A DNA stretch of 64,000 nucleotides from NCBI GenBank assembly GCA_016124535.1, contig WGNK01000020.1, positions 1-64,000 on the forward strand, written 5' to 3'. Position numbers and translations under genes: made by a program. The stretch is from Azospirillum sp. (GTDB taxonomy: Bacteria > Pseudomonadota > Alphaproteobacteria > Azospirillales > Azospirillaceae). This document shows positions 10,347 through 18,959 of this stretch, one piece after another. The notes beneath the pieces are model-generated. The model saw nothing but the letters and a program-made list of their open reading frames with translations. It did not search any database and had not been told where the DNA came from. Each line of letters opens with the position of its first letter. The stretch's first letter is position 1.

Positions 10347-11690
10347 ATGGCTTCAGCAGCCGAACAGCTTGCCGCCAACATAAATTTCGGCGCCTTCGCC
10401 AAAGCCACTGAGCTGAAAAAGCGACTGTGGTTTACCCTGGGGGCGATGATCGTGTACCGGCTGGGGACCTATATCCCCCTGCCGGGCATTGATCCGCGCA
10501 TTCTGGAGGATGTTTTCTCCCAGCACGGCGGCGGCATCCTCGGCATGTTCGATATGTTTGCCGGCGGTGCGCTGCGACGGATGACGATTTTTGCGTTGAA
10601 TATCATGCCGTATATCTCGGCATCGATTATTATTCAGCTGTTGACCGCGACATCGCCGACCCTGGAAGCCCTCAAGAAGGAGGGCGAGTCCGGGCGCAAG
10701 AAGCTCAATCAATATACCCGCTACCTCACCGTGCTGTTGGCCAGCGTTCAGGCGTTCGGTCTGTCGGTCGGGTTGGAGGGCATGACCGGCTCGATGGGCT
10801 CGGCGGTGATCCATCCCGGTTTTTTCTTCCGCATTACGACGGTGATCACGCTGGTCGGTGCCACTTTGTTCCTGATGTGGCTGGGCGAGCAAGTCACGGC
10901 ACGCGGGGTCGGCAACGGCATCTCCTTGATCATCTTTGCCGGGATTGTCGCCCAGCTGCCCCAGGCGATGGCGAGCACCCTGGAACTTGGGCGCACCGGT
11001 GCGCTGTCCACCGCGTTCATCATCTTCTTGTTGGCGATGTCGGTCGGGGTGGTGTTCTTCATCGTCTATATGGAGCGTGCCCAGCGGCGCCTGATCGTGC
11101 AATATCCAAAGCGACAGGTCGGTAACCGGATGTTCGGTGGCGAGTCGTCGCATTTGCCGCTCAAGCTCAACACCTCCGGCGTGATTCCGCCGATCTTCGC
11201 CAGTTCGCTGCTGCTGTTGCCGCTGACCGCGGTCGGGTTTTCAGGAGGGCAGGGACCGGAGTGGTTGCAGACGATCTCCCAGCTGATCGCCCATGGTTCG
11301 ATCCTCTATATGGTGGGCTATGCCGGATTGATCGTGTTCTTCTGTTTCTTCTATACGGCGATCGTGTTCAACCCGGTCGAGACGGCGGATAATCTCAAGA
11401 AGTATGGCGGGTTTATTCCGGGAATTCGGCCGGGTAAGAATACCGCTGATTATCTTGACTTCGTCCTGACCCGGCTGACGGTGGTCGGGGCTGCCTACCT
11501 GGCCGCGGTCTGTCTGCTGCCGGAATTTCTGATTGCGCAGCACGCGGTGCCGTTCTATTTCGGCGGTACCAGCCTGTTGATCGTGGTCAGTGTCACCATG
11601 GATACGGTGGCGCAGATCCACTCGCATCTTTTGGCCCATCAGTACGAGGGCCTCATCAAGAAATCAAAACTCAGGGGGAGAAAGGGATGA
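10347..11690 (+). CDS. secY: Protein translocase subunit SecY
   Basis: SecY is the pore-forming subunit of the inner-membrane Sec translocon. The 447 residues show ten expected membrane spans and the family blocks YRLGTYIPLPGIDP, NIMPYISASIIIQLLT, GNGISLIIFAGI and GGFIPGIRPGKNTADYLD. The C-terminus ends KSKLRGRKG. The final bases overlap the adk start (ATGA), so the two are probably coupled in translation. Confidence 0.98.
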   Translation: MASAAEQLAANINFGAFAKATELKKRLWFTLGAMIVYRLGTYIPLPGIDPRILEDVFSQHGGGILGMFDMFAGGALRRMTIFALNIMPYISASIIIQLLTATSPTLEALKKEGESGRKKLNQYTRYLTVLLASVQAFGLSVGLEGMTGSMGSAVIHPGFFFRITTVITLVGATLFLMWLGEQVTARGVGNGISLIIFAGIVAQLPQAMASTLELGRTGALSTAFIIFLLAMSVGVVFFIVYMERAQRRLIVQYPKRQVGNRMFGGESSHLPLKLNTSGVIPPIFASSLLLLPLTAVGFSGGQGPEWLQTISQLIAHGSILYMVGYAGLIVFFCFFYTAIVFNPVETADNLKKYGGFIPGIRPGKNTADYLDFVLTRLTVVGAAYLAAVCLLPEFLIAQHAVPFYFGGTSLLIVVSVTMDTVAQIHSHLLAHQYEGLIKKSKLRGRKG

Positions 11691-12334
11691 ATCTGATCCT
11701 GCTCGGACCGCCGGGTGCCGGCAAAGGTACCCAGGCGAAGTTTCTCGAGGATCGCTGCGGCGTTGTTCAGCTTTCGACCGGCGATATGTTGCGAGCGCTG
11801 GTGGCGAACGGCGGACCCCTGGGCGAGCAGGCAAAGGAGATCATGACCGCGGGCAAGCTGATGCCAGACGCCCTGATGGTCGAGATGATCTCCGAACGGA
11901 TTTCCCGCCCCGACTGCGCCAAAGGCTTTATTCTCGACGGGTTTCCACGCACGGTGCCCCAGGCCGAAGCGCTTGACCTGATGCTGGCCGAGAAGGGGAT
12001 CAGGATCGATCATGTGATCTTGATGAAGGTTGATGATGCGGCCTTGGTCGAACGGATCACCGGCCGCTTCACCTGTGCCAAATGTGGTGCCGGCTATCAC
12101 GACTCGTTCCAGAAGCCGAAGACCGCCGGCGTCTGCGATGTCTGTGGCGGTAGCGAGTTCAAGCGCCGGGCTGACGATAATGAGACGACGGTGAAGACCC
12201 GGCTTGCCCAATACCATGCTCAGACCGCGCCGATCCTGCCTTATTATGCGAAGCACGGCGTGCTGAACACGGTCGATGGCATGGCGGAGATTTCCGAGGT
12301 CACCAAGCAGATTGAGGCGGTATTGGCAAATTGA
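11687..12334 (+). CDS. adk: Adenylate kinase with zinc-type LID
   Basis: Adenylate kinase interconverts ATP + AMP and two ADP in the cytoplasm. The 215 residues start MNLILLGPPGAGKGTQ with the P-loop at 7-15. DGFPRT is at 84-89, and the LID domain runs from about 125 to 165. The LID carries four cysteines in CxxC...CxxC spacing (130, 133, 150, 153), so it should bind structural zinc, unlike the enterobacterial enzyme. It closes the spc-type unit; the next ribosomal genes have their own promoter. Confidence 0.98.
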   Translation: MNLILLGPPGAGKGTQAKFLEDRCGVVQLSTGDMLRALVANGGPLGEQAKEIMTAGKLMPDALMVEMISERISRPDCAKGFILDGFPRTVPQAEALDLMLAEKGIRIDHVILMKVDDAALVERITGRFTCAKCGAGYHDSFQKPKTAGVCDVCGGSEFKRRADDNETTVKTRLAQYHAQTAPILPYYAKHGVLNTVDGMAEISEVTKQIEAVLAN

Positions 12335-12355
12335 CGATTTGCCGACACAGATTGC

Positions 12356-12383
12356 TTGACAGGGGCGCGCTGGCCCCTATAAT
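12356..12383 (+). promoter_or_regulatory. Consensus sigma70 promoter of rpsM-rpsK-rpoA-rplQ
   Basis: The -35 is TTGACA (12356-12361) and the -10 is TATAAT (12378-12383), both perfect to consensus, with a 16-bp spacer. The spacer is itself an inverted repeat (GGGGC, six bases, GCCCC). Transcription should start near 12390, leaving a leader of about 120 bases before rpsM. This separates the alpha-type unit from the spc unit that ends in adk. Confidence 0.85.
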
Positions 12384-12392
12384 CCCCGCTCC

Positions 12393-12411
12393 TCGGTTCC
12401 CGGAGAACCGA
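12393..12411 (+). other. Hairpin at the 5' end of the rpsM leader
   Basis: A perfect 7-bp stem, TCGGTTC (12393-12399) with GAACCGA (12405-12411), encloses a CCGGA loop. It lies within a few bases of the expected transcription start. It could protect the 5' end of the mRNA or form part of a leader structure bound by a ribosomal protein, as happens in enterobacterial alpha operons. No known leader family is recognised, so the role is inferred. Confidence 0.45.
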
Positions 12412-12510
12412 TCGGGTTAGTTTGCCTTGATTTCGGCGAGATGAATCGAGGTCTTTGTCGTTTGCCGCTGTCATGCGGTGGGCGCGGCATAACGGTTAAG
12501 GAGACCAGGC

Positions 12511-12879
12511 GTGGCGCGTATTGCTGGCGTCAACATTCCCGCGCAGAAGCGCGTCGAGATCGGTTTGACCTATATCCATGGCATCGGCCAGGCGAAGGCC
12601 AAAGAGATCTGCAGCCGAATTGGCATCCCGGTCGAGCGGCGGGTCAATCAATTGACCGACGACGAAATTCTGCGCATCCGCGAAGTGATCGACAGCGACT
12701 ATCGGGTCGAGGGCGATCTTCGCCGCGAAGTCGCGATGAACATCAAGCGGCTGATGGATCTGGGCTGCTACCGGGGTCTGCGGCATCGCAAGGGGCTGCC
12801 GGTCCACGGCCAGCGTACCCATACCAATGCGCGCACCCGCAAGGGTCCGGCCAGGCCGATTGCCGGCAAGAAGAAATAA
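12511..12879 (+). CDS. rpsM: 30S ribosomal protein S13, GTG start
   Basis: S13 lies in the head of the small subunit and contacts the P-site tRNA and L5. The GTG at 12511 is required by the family start ([20 protein letters not shown]) and is preceded by TTAAGGAGACC. The 122 residues include [14 protein letters not shown] and the basic tail [17 protein letters not shown]. Confidence 0.97.
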   Translation: MARIAGVNIPAQKRVEIGLTYIHGIGQAKAKEICSRIGIPVERRVNQLTDDEILRIREVIDSDYRVEGDLRREVAMNIKRLMDLGCYRGLRHRKGLPVHGQRTHTNARTRKGPARPIAGKKK

Positions 12880-12911
12880 CTTTCATCGTTTGAGGACAGG
12901 GGCTTTTCCAG

Positions 12912-13310
12912 ATGGCCAAACCCAGTGCCGCTTCCCAGCGCCTGCGCCGTCGCGAGCGCAAGAACATTTCGGCGGGCGTGGCGCATGTCAACGCCTCGTT
13001 CAACAATACCATGATTACGATTACCGATGCCCAGGGCAATACCATTGCCTGGTCGTCGTCCGGCAGTCAAGGTTTCAAAGGCTCGCGGAAATCGACCCCC
13101 TATGCGGCCCAGATCGCCGCTGAGGATGCCGGCCGGAAGGCGATCGAACACGGCATGAAGACGCTCGAGGTTGAGGTCAAGGGGCCGGGTTCGGGACGCG
13201 AATCGGCTCTGCGTGCGCTCCAGGCGATCGGATTCGCGATCACCTCGATCCGTGACGTGACGCCGATTCCGCATAATGGCGTGCGCCCGCCCAAGAAGCG
13301 CAGGGTTTGA
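12912..13310 (+). CDS. rpsK: 30S ribosomal protein S11
   Basis: S11 is a platform protein near the E site and the Shine-Dalgarno helix. The 132 residues include [36 protein letters not shown] and the C-terminal [18 protein letters not shown]. No rpsD follows, and rpoA comes after 117 bp, which is usual for alphaproteobacteria. Confidence 0.98.
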   Translation: MAKPSAASQRLRRRERKNISAGVAHVNASFNNTMITITDAQGNTIAWSSSGSQGFKGSRKSTPYAAQIAAEDAGRKAIEHGMKTLEVEVKGPGSGRESALRALQAIGFAITSIRDVTPIPHNGVRPPKKRRV

Positions 13311-13427
13311 TCCCGGCCCCAATTCCGCCGAAGTGAGACGCACGGTCGCCTCTTTCGTTGCGAAGCGTTACGGCATGAAGTGGCTGCCGGTCGGGCCTGG
13401 CCACCGGAAAGGCAAGAGGGCGTTCCC

Positions 13428-14444
13428 GTGATACACAAGAACTGGCAGGAACTGATCAAGCCCAATAAGCTCGACATCCAACCCGGCGACGACCCCGATC
13501 GCGCCGCTACCGTGGTTGCCGAGCCGCTGGAGCGAGGCTTTGGCCTGACGCTCGGCAACGCCTTGCGACGGGTGCTGTTGTCATCCTTGCAGGGCGGGGC
13601 GGTCACCTCGATCCACATCGAAGGCGTGCTTCACGAGTTTTCCTCCATCCCCGGCGTGCGGGAGGATGTCACCGACATCGTCCTCAACATCAAGTCGATG
13701 GGCTTGCGCCTGCATGGCGATGGTCCCAAGCGGATGCGGCTCAAGGCCGAGGGGCCGGGCGAGGTTACCGCGCGGATGATCGAGACCGGTCCGGACATCC
13801 ACGTGATGGATCCAGGCCTGGTGATCTGCACGCTCGACAATGGTGCGCGGCTGTCGATGGAATTGACGGTCGAGGGCGGCAAGGGCTATGTCCCGGCCAG
13901 CCAAAATCGTCCGGAAGACGCGCCGATCGGTCTGATTCCGGTCGATGCCCTGTTCAGCCCGGTGCGCAAAGTCTCCTACAAGGTCGAGAACAGCCGCGTT
14001 GGCCAGGTGACCGACTACGACAAGCTGTCGATGATCGTCGAGACCAACGGTGCCGTCCGTCCCGATGACGCCGTGGCGCTGGCTGCGCGCATTCTCCAGG
14101 ACCAGCTCCAACTTTTCATCAATTTCGAGGAACCGAGCCACGCAGTTGATATCGAACGGGGCGAGGAGCCGCCGTTCAATAAGAACCTGCTGCGCAAGGT
14201 TGACGAGTTGGAATTGTCGGTGCGGTCGGCCAATTGCCTGAAGAACGACAACATCGTCTATATCGGCGATCTGGTCCAGAAGACCGAGCAGGAAATGCTG
14301 CGGACACCGAATTTTGGCCGCAAGTCGCTGAATGAGATCAAGGAAGTCCTGTCGCAGATGGGCCTGCATCTCGGCATGGAAATTCCGAATTGGCCGCCCG
14401 AGAATATCGAGGAACTGGCCAAGCGGCTCGAAGAGCCGTATTGA
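13428..14444 (+). CDS. rpoA: RNA polymerase alpha subunit
   Basis: Alpha dimerises through its N-terminal domain to nucleate core RNA polymerase; its C-terminal domain binds UP elements and activators. I take the GTG at 13428 because it gives the typical start [17 protein letters not shown] and the usual 338 residues. The frame extends 16 codons further up with no family sequence. [15 protein letters not shown] marks the assembly domain. The C-terminal domain (after about residue 250) includes [15 protein letters not shown] and [14 protein letters not shown]. Confidence 0.97.
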   Translation: MIHKNWQELIKPNKLDIQPGDDPDRAATVVAEPLERGFGLTLGNALRRVLLSSLQGGAVTSIHIEGVLHEFSSIPGVREDVTDIVLNIKSMGLRLHGDGPKRMRLKAEGPGEVTARMIETGPDIHVMDPGLVICTLDNGARLSMELTVEGGKGYVPASQNRPEDAPIGLIPVDALFSPVRKVSYKVENSRVGQVTDYDKLSMIVETNGAVRPDDAVALAARILQDQLQLFINFEEPSHAVDIERGEEPPFNKNLLRKVDELELSVRSANCLKNDNIVYIGDLVQKTEQEMLRTPNFGRKSLNEIKEVLSQMGLHLGMEIPNWPPENIEELAKRLEEPY

Positions 14445-14539
14445 GGCGCAACTGCGTCTGGACTTTAAGGGTCATGCCGACCCGACTCCGCCGTACCGGC
14501 GCCGCTTGCGGTGTCCGGGCCGCGGGATTTGCCATAGGT

Positions 14540-14553
14540 CTCCCTGCGGGGAG
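14540..14553 (+). other. Short hairpin in the rpoA-rplQ gap
   Basis: CTCCC (14540-14544) pairs with GGGAG (14549-14553) around a TGCG tetraloop, about 27 bases before the rplQ start in a 135-bp gap. It may shape access to the rplQ ribosome binding site (AGGGAGGA, 14563-14570). The evidence is slight. Confidence 0.25.
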
Positions 14554-14579
14554 CCAAGCCATCAGGGAGGACACCGGCC

Positions 14580-14999
14580 ATGCGCCACGGCGTCAGCGGG
14601 CGAAAGCTCAACAGAACCAGCACCCATCGCCAAGCCATGTTCGCCAACATGGCGGCGGCCCTGATCAAGCATGAACAGATCACCACGACCTTACCCAAGG
14701 CCAAGGAATTACGGCCGATCGTGGAAAAGCTGGTGACCCTCGGCAAGAAGGGCGGATTGGCCAATCGTCGCCGGGCTTTTGCCGTTCTGCGCGACGATGC
14801 CACGGTGTCCAAGCTGTTTGCAGCTCTGGCAGCGCGTTATGGCAAGCGGAGCGGTGGCTATACCCGGGTGCTCAAGGCCGGGTTCCGCTATGGCGATGCG
14901 GCACCGATGGCGGTGATCGAGTTCGTCGATCGCGACCTCGCGGCCAAGGGTCAGGACAGCGGGCCGCCCCAGGGGAGCGACGAAGACGAAGCGGGCTGA
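14580..14999 (+). CDS. rplQ: 50S ribosomal protein L17
   Basis: L17 is a large-subunit protein near the tunnel exit. The 139 residues start [20 protein letters not shown] and include [18 protein letters not shown] and [20 protein letters not shown]. The last 20 or so residues form an acidic, disordered-looking tail ([12 protein letters not shown]). It is the last ribosomal gene of the cluster. Confidence 0.97.
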   Translation: MRHGVSGRKLNRTSTHRQAMFANMAAALIKHEQITTTLPKAKELRPIVEKLVTLGKKGGLANRRRAFAVLRDDATVSKLFAALAARYGKRSGGYTRVLKAGFRYGDAAPMAVIEFVDRDLAAKGQDSGPPQGSDEDEAG

Positions 15000-15066
15000 C
15001 GCCGCTGTCCTTCGGGCCTGGCATTGACGCCGCGCCAGATCAATACACTTTGAATGGTCGACCGGC

Positions 15067-15093
15067 CCGGACCGACGCAGTTCGTGGGTCCGG
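15067..15093 (+). terminator. Hairpin downstream of rplQ
   Basis: CCGGACC (15067-15073) pairs with GGTCCGG (15087-15093). An inner ACG/CGT (75-77 with 83-85 of the same block) extends it after one mismatch. It sits about 70 bases beyond the rplQ stop in a 152-bp gap before the next gene. No T tract follows, so it could be a Rho-dependent or partial terminator. Confidence 0.35.
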
Positions 15094-15151
15094 ACGGTTG
15101 GAATGACCGAGCCGCAGAATCGGGGGCTCGCGCGATCGGGGGCGGTGGGGC

Positions 15152-15730
15152 GTGTTGAAACCACTCTATCGGTGGATCGTTAAACGTTCGTCCGAGCCGG
15201 GTGCGGTCTATTGGATGAGTGCGGTCTCCTTCGCCGAGAGCTCCTTTTTTCCGCTGCCGCCCGATGTCATGCTGGTGCCGATGTGCTTGGCCCAGCCGAA
15301 GCGGTTATGGTGGTACACTACCATCTGTTCGATCGCTTCGATCATCGGCGGCTTGTTCGGCTACGCCGTCGGCTACTATGTCTTCGAAGCGGTCGGACGC
15401 CCGATCATTGCGTTCTACGGCGCTGAGGAGTCGTTCGCCCATTTTCAGGCGATGTTCAATCTTTACGGCCCGTGGTTTCTGATCCTGAAGGGGGTGACGC
15501 CGATCCCCTACAAGTTGCTGGCGATCGCGGCCGGCTTTGCCAAGCTCGACATGCAGGTGTTCGTGCTGTGCTCCTTGGTGGCGCGGTTCACGCGCTACTA
15601 TATGATCGGAATTCTGCTCCACTATTACGGCCCTGAGGTCGAGAAATTCATCGAAAAGAGGTTGATGCTGGTCACCGGAGCTATTCTGGCCATCGTCGTC
15701 GGCGGCTTCCTCAGTCTGAAATTCCTGTGA
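15152..15730 (+). CDS. YqaA/DedA-family (VTT domain) membrane protein
   Basis: This 192-residue inner-membrane protein belongs to the DedA/YqaA superfamily, proposed to move or flip lipids and to support membrane potential. Visible features are the acidic re-entrant motif AESSFFPLPPDVMLVPM near residue 28, a GGLFGYAVGYYVF helix, and the conserved region FLILKGVTPIPYKLLAIAAG. A final hydrophobic helix ends VGGFLSLKFL. The start is GTG at 15152 (MLKPLYRWI), after a GGGGCGGTGGGG stretch. It stands alone after the ribosomal cluster. The family call is firm; the substrate is unknown. Confidence 0.85.
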   Translation: MLKPLYRWIVKRSSEPGAVYWMSAVSFAESSFFPLPPDVMLVPMCLAQPKRLWWYTTICSIASIIGGLFGYAVGYYVFEAVGRPIIAFYGAEESFAHFQAMFNLYGPWFLILKGVTPIPYKLLAIAAGFAKLDMQVFVLCSLVARFTRYYMIGILLHYYGPEVEKFIEKRLMLVTGAILAIVVGGFLSLKFL

Positions 15731-15954
15731 TTTATTAGCTTTTTGCGGTACCCTGACCGACGGTTGCGGCTATTTTTGTTGTCTCCGGCGCTCCGGGAGG
15801 TGTTGCTGGACGACCGGCGGCCTATGTTTGGTCGGGGGCGACAGAGTTGCAGGGTTGATCGGGGTCCTGAGTGCCGCCTTGGACGTCTGACGTAAGCGCC
15901 GTGTCGCCGATCGGGCTTGTGTTTGCGTCATAACCGTGAGGGGCGGGAGCGACC

Positions 15955-16953
15955 GTGGCAGCGACTTGCAACGGCAAAGACGGTACGGCGGAGGCTGCGA
16001 CCAGCCGGGCTGTGACCGGCACGGACAGGGCGAGCAATACCGAGTTTAATTTCACCCACAAGATGTTCAACATTCCCGGCGCGAAATTCATTTTGGCCCC
16101 GGACAGCCGCGAGCCGGTACTCAATATTCAATTGGGTGACCTTAGTGCCAACTTGAGCTTCCGGTCGTTGCTGGGCTCGTTTGATTTTTCCGAGCACGGT
16201 CATGATGTCGATTTGCTTAGACTTGTCGAGCAGGGACTGAAATTCGTCAAGGTAATCCGGCCCGGCGAAGCGATCCCCAGGGAATTGCTTGACGGTTCGG
16301 CGTCCTGGTCGGTTGAGGAGCGTCATCTCCTGGTCGCCCGCGGCCGATTGTGCCTGCAACTGGTCTCCTGGCTGTCCAATACCCCGTCTCCAGAATTGGA
16401 CCTGCTGCAGCTCGAGCAACTGGTCGCCAAGCCGGAAACCAAGGTTCGGGTTCAGGACGCGTTCACCGAGATGGCCAGGGAATTGGGGGTTCCCGCGGAG
16501 CGTCGGCAGGATCTGATCGATCAGGTCGACAAGTTGGCCCAGGAGCTGTCCTATATCGAGGCGTTGCGGGACCGGTTTGGCAAAATCCGCGAGATCGGGA
16601 AGGCGCTCAATCGTTTGAACCAGGTCTATCGCGGCGAGAACGAGATTCAGGGCGAGATCCTTCGGGTCCGCGCGCTGATCAAGAAGCCGGTCCAGGCGCT
16701 GGAGGCGCGGTTTCAGGGGGTCGATGCCAATACCGGCGAGATTCTCAACACCCTGAAGACCTATAAGGCGCAAATTCCCTTCATCCGGGCGACCCGCGAC
16801 CAGCTCCACTTGCTGCTGCGCGAGTGGGATGGGGTGATCCTGGCCTGGCGCGACATTGCCTTTGATCGTTCGATCGAGGCCGAACTCGCGATCAAGCAGA
16901 CCTACCGGTTTGCCGCCAGCAATTTTCTCGAAGCTCGCGTCTGGCGACGCTGA
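15955..16953 (+). CDS. Unrecognised protein, paralogue 1 of a tandem family
   Basis: I do not recognise this 332-residue protein. It has no signal peptide or membrane span. The first 30 residues are polar and probably disordered. A region rich in short beta-like strands follows (FNIPGAKFILAPDS, PVLNIQLGDLSANLS), and most of the rest looks alpha helical. It is clearly homologous to the gene at 17969-18922: 24 of 34 residues are identical over residues 103-136 (PGEAIPxELLDGS...RHxLxARxRL), and similar blocks lie at 200-246 (YIEALRDRFGKI) and 310-332 (AIKQTYRFxxxNFxExxxWRR). The GTG start at 15955 follows GGGGCGGGAG. The stop is 10 bp from the end of the convergent repressor gene. Confidence 0.7.
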   Translation: MAATCNGKDGTAEAATSRAVTGTDRASNTEFNFTHKMFNIPGAKFILAPDSREPVLNIQLGDLSANLSFRSLLGSFDFSEHGHDVDLLRLVEQGLKFVKVIRPGEAIPRELLDGSASWSVEERHLLVARGRLCLQLVSWLSNTPSPELDLLQLEQLVAKPETKVRVQDAFTEMARELGVPAERRQDLIDQVDKLAQELSYIEALRDRFGKIREIGKALNRLNQVYRGENEIQGEILRVRALIKKPVQALEARFQGVDANTGEILNTLKTYKAQIPFIRATRDQLHLLLREWDGVILAWRDIAFDRSIEAELAIKQTYRFAASNFLEARVWRR

Positions 16954-16963
16954 TAAGGCCGCG

Positions 16964-17518
16964 TCACGGCGGATCGGGGATGTCGCGGCTGCCTGTGCCG
17001 GGGTCGGCTGGGCCTGGGGTCGCTGGGCCGGGGGCGGTGGTGCGGATGTCCCGGCGGAGATGGGCCAGCGCCATGGCCAGGGCGCCTTCGCGGGCGGAGC
17101 GGTCGGCCCGCGGCACTGCGGCGACAATCTCGGCGTAAAGCCGCGCAGTGGTCTCGGCCTGATGGTTGCTGGTCAGAGCCTGCCCGGCCTCACACACCAC
17201 GGACGAAACACCGTCGATCACCCGGCTCAGCAGTTCGGCATCGATGGCTGCCGGGCTGGTCTCGTGCCCTGGTGGGGCGGCATGGCTCGGCCGGTGCATC
17301 GGGCCTTTGCCGGTGGCCAGCCATTCGACCGTGACTCCGGCGGCCTCTGCCAGGGCGATCAGGCGCTCCCGCGACGGATCGGATTGGCCGGTTCGATAAT
17401 TATCGATGACCCGGCGCGACAGACCGGCGCCGCGCGCCAATCCCATCGGGCTGCCGAGCAGAGAAATGATGGTTTCGATCCGGCTTTGGAATGTTTGTGC
17501 GTGATTGAACTCGGTCAT
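16964..17518 (-). CDS. Cro/CI-type helix-turn-helix regulator
   Basis: This 184-residue protein is likely a DNA-binding repressor. Residues about 10-70 form an XRE-type domain with recognition region GLSRRVIDNYRTGQSDPSRE followed by LIALAEAAGVTVEWLATGKG, a pattern typical of phage CI-like and chromosomal repressors. The remainder has a helical segment (ETTARLYAEIVAAV) and a Pro-rich tail; no protease-like domain is seen. I choose the ATG at 17518 (MTEFNHAQ) over one eight codons upstream. It lies between two paralogous genes and is divergent from the second, so control of that pair and of itself is the simplest reading. Confidence 0.8.
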   Translation of the reverse strand: MTEFNHAQTFQSRIETIISLLGSPMGLARGAGLSRRVIDNYRTGQSDPSRERLIALAEAAGVTVEWLATGKGPMHRPSHAAPPGHETSPAAIDAELLSRVIDGVSSVVCEAGQALTSNHQAETTARLYAEIVAAVPRADRSAREGALAMALAHLRRDIRTTAPGPATPGPADPGTGSRDIPDPP

Positions 17519-17968
17519 TGCGATTATGGCCACAGGACACAAACAAGTTGAAGGGAGCGCTGCTGTGAAGGACGAGACATTCTGCCGAATCTATGCGTTT
17601 AGATCACCAAATACGCGTATAACATGGCGCATTGACGCCTATATACTATCCGATATCGTGCAAAAACCTGCTTGATCACCGTGCAGCAATGTGCCAATCT
17701 GCCAAAAATTCGAGGGTCGACGCAGTCAACGGGTTCGACAGCCGGCGCCTCAACCGGACACTACGTGCCCGGAGAGTGGTGTCTGTCCAGGCAACAACTT
17801 AATCCGATCCCGTGGTTGTTCAATGTCTGCATTCAGCAGGGCCGATCGCTGCGCTTCGGCAGGGCTGGTATATGTCCGCGGCGAGCCGGGGAGGTTGCGA
17901 GAGTTGCATTGACTACTAATGAGGTGGAGAGCGGCTCGCCGGGCCGGCGCAATCTGGACGGCATCGCG
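17519..17968. promoter_or_regulatory. Divergent control region with 10-bp palindrome
   Basis: This 450-bp stretch separates the XRE gene from the second paralogue. Bases about 17575-17680 are much more AT-rich than their surroundings. They contain a perfect palindrome ATACGCGTAT (17611-17620) inside AATACGCGTATAA, a plausible repressor operator, and further TATA-rich sequence (CCTATATACTATCC). I could not settle on paired -35 and -10 boxes. An open frame extends from 17672 into the second paralogue, but its first part does not look coding. Confidence 0.45.
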
Positions 17969-18922
17969 ATGGAAAATTTCCGCACATCCCCGCAACGATC
18001 GGTCGTCGCCAATCTTGATCTTCGCCTCAGTTGTCCCCTCTTCACACTGCCGTCAGCGCGATTCGTCCGCACCGGTGTCACCGGAGCCGGCGCACTCGAA
18101 ATCAGGATCGGCGGTTTGGCCGGTCAGTTGTCGCTGAGCACGCTGATCGACAGCCTGGAACGCTCCGATTTTGCTATGGACGTGGGAGTGCTTCGCCGGG
18201 TGGTCGAGTTTCTGCCCGGACTTGAAGTCGCTTGGCCGGGGGAGGCGATCCCGGCGGAACTGCTTGATGGCAGCGGTGGATGGCGGGTCGAACCCAGGCA
18301 CCGCCTGATCGCGCGGCAGCGCTTGGCGCTTCGGCTGTTTACCTGGGCCGGCGAGAACGGTCGGTTGCCGGTGATGCCGCCGGCCGGTTTGGATGACGCC
18401 GAATTCGAGGCGCATCTGCGACGAGTGCTGGTGAACGCGGCGCAGGACCTTGCGGTACCGGAGGCGCGGCTGCCCCGCTTTCTTGAGGGGTTCGAGCGGC
18501 TTGCCCATGAACACGGCTACATCGAATCGCTACGTGGGCGGTTCGGGCGGATCCTGGCGCTGATTAAGACGCTGCAGCATTTGTCCGATGTCTATCGTGA
18601 CGACTACAGCCTGGTCGGAGAGCTGTTCCGAATTCTGGCACTGACCCAGCGGCCGTTGGCGATGCTCGGAGGTCTCTTCGGGGAACTCGATCCTGACGGG
18701 GTCGACATTCCAACCGTACTGACCCAGCCTGAGGCCGGGAGCCTCGCGGTCAGGAGCCGGCGGGACCGAGTCCGTGCCCAATTGCTCGATTGGCAGGACA
18801 TTCTGGCGTTGTGGCACGACGTTCCTGTCAGCCGCCGCCCGGAGACCGAGGTCGCCATCCGCTTGACCTACCGGTTTGTCCTGCGCAATTTTTTTGAATC
18901 GAAAATCTGGCGGCGCGGCTGA
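17969..18922 (+). CDS. Unrecognised protein, paralogue 2 of a tandem family
   Basis: This is the second member of the unrecognised family, 317 residues from the ATG at 17969. A TTG at 17909 with a distant GGGGAGG, or an even longer frame to 17672, are alternatives; the chosen start matches the conserved part of paralogue 1. Conserved blocks are at about 89-122 (PGEAIPAELLDGS), 184-230 (YIESLRGRFGRI) and 280-316 (the TYRF and IWRR motifs). The spacer between the first two blocks differs in sequence but keeps length. No signal peptide, membrane span or catalytic motif is visible. It is followed by the convergent efflux operon 37 bp away. Confidence 0.65.
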   Translation: MENFRTSPQRSVVANLDLRLSCPLFTLPSARFVRTGVTGAGALEIRIGGLAGQLSLSTLIDSLERSDFAMDVGVLRRVVEFLPGLEVAWPGEAIPAELLDGSGGWRVEPRHRLIARQRLALRLFTWAGENGRLPVMPPAGLDDAEFEAHLRRVLVNAAQDLAVPEARLPRFLEGFERLAHEHGYIESLRGRFGRILALIKTLQHLSDVYRDDYSLVGELFRILALTQRPLAMLGGLFGELDPDGVDIPTVLTQPEAGSLAVRSRRDRVRAQLLDWQDILALWHDVPVSRRPETEVAIRLTYRFVLRNFFESKIWRRG

Positions 18923-18959
18923 ACGCCGCACTGCCTGCAGTTTGCACCGGCGTCCGGTC

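Noticed and set aside
12362..12377. GGGGC/GCCCC inverted repeat as an adk terminator
   Set aside because: It lies precisely in the spacer of a perfect promoter and is followed by TATAAT and C-rich sequence, not a T tract.
12335..12510. Possible rpmJ (L36) between adk and rpsM
   Set aside because: No frame encodes the short Cys/His-containing L36 sequence; the gap holds only promoter and leader.
13380..13427. Upstream ATG for rpoA
   Set aside because: The 16 added residues do not resemble any alpha subunit, whereas the GTG at 13428 gives the family start and length.
17672..17968. N-terminal extension of paralogue 2
   Set aside because: The first part is AT-rich and its composition does not look coding; paralogue 1 shows no comparable sequence. 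A TTG start at 17909 remains possible but has a poorly spaced ribosome binding site.
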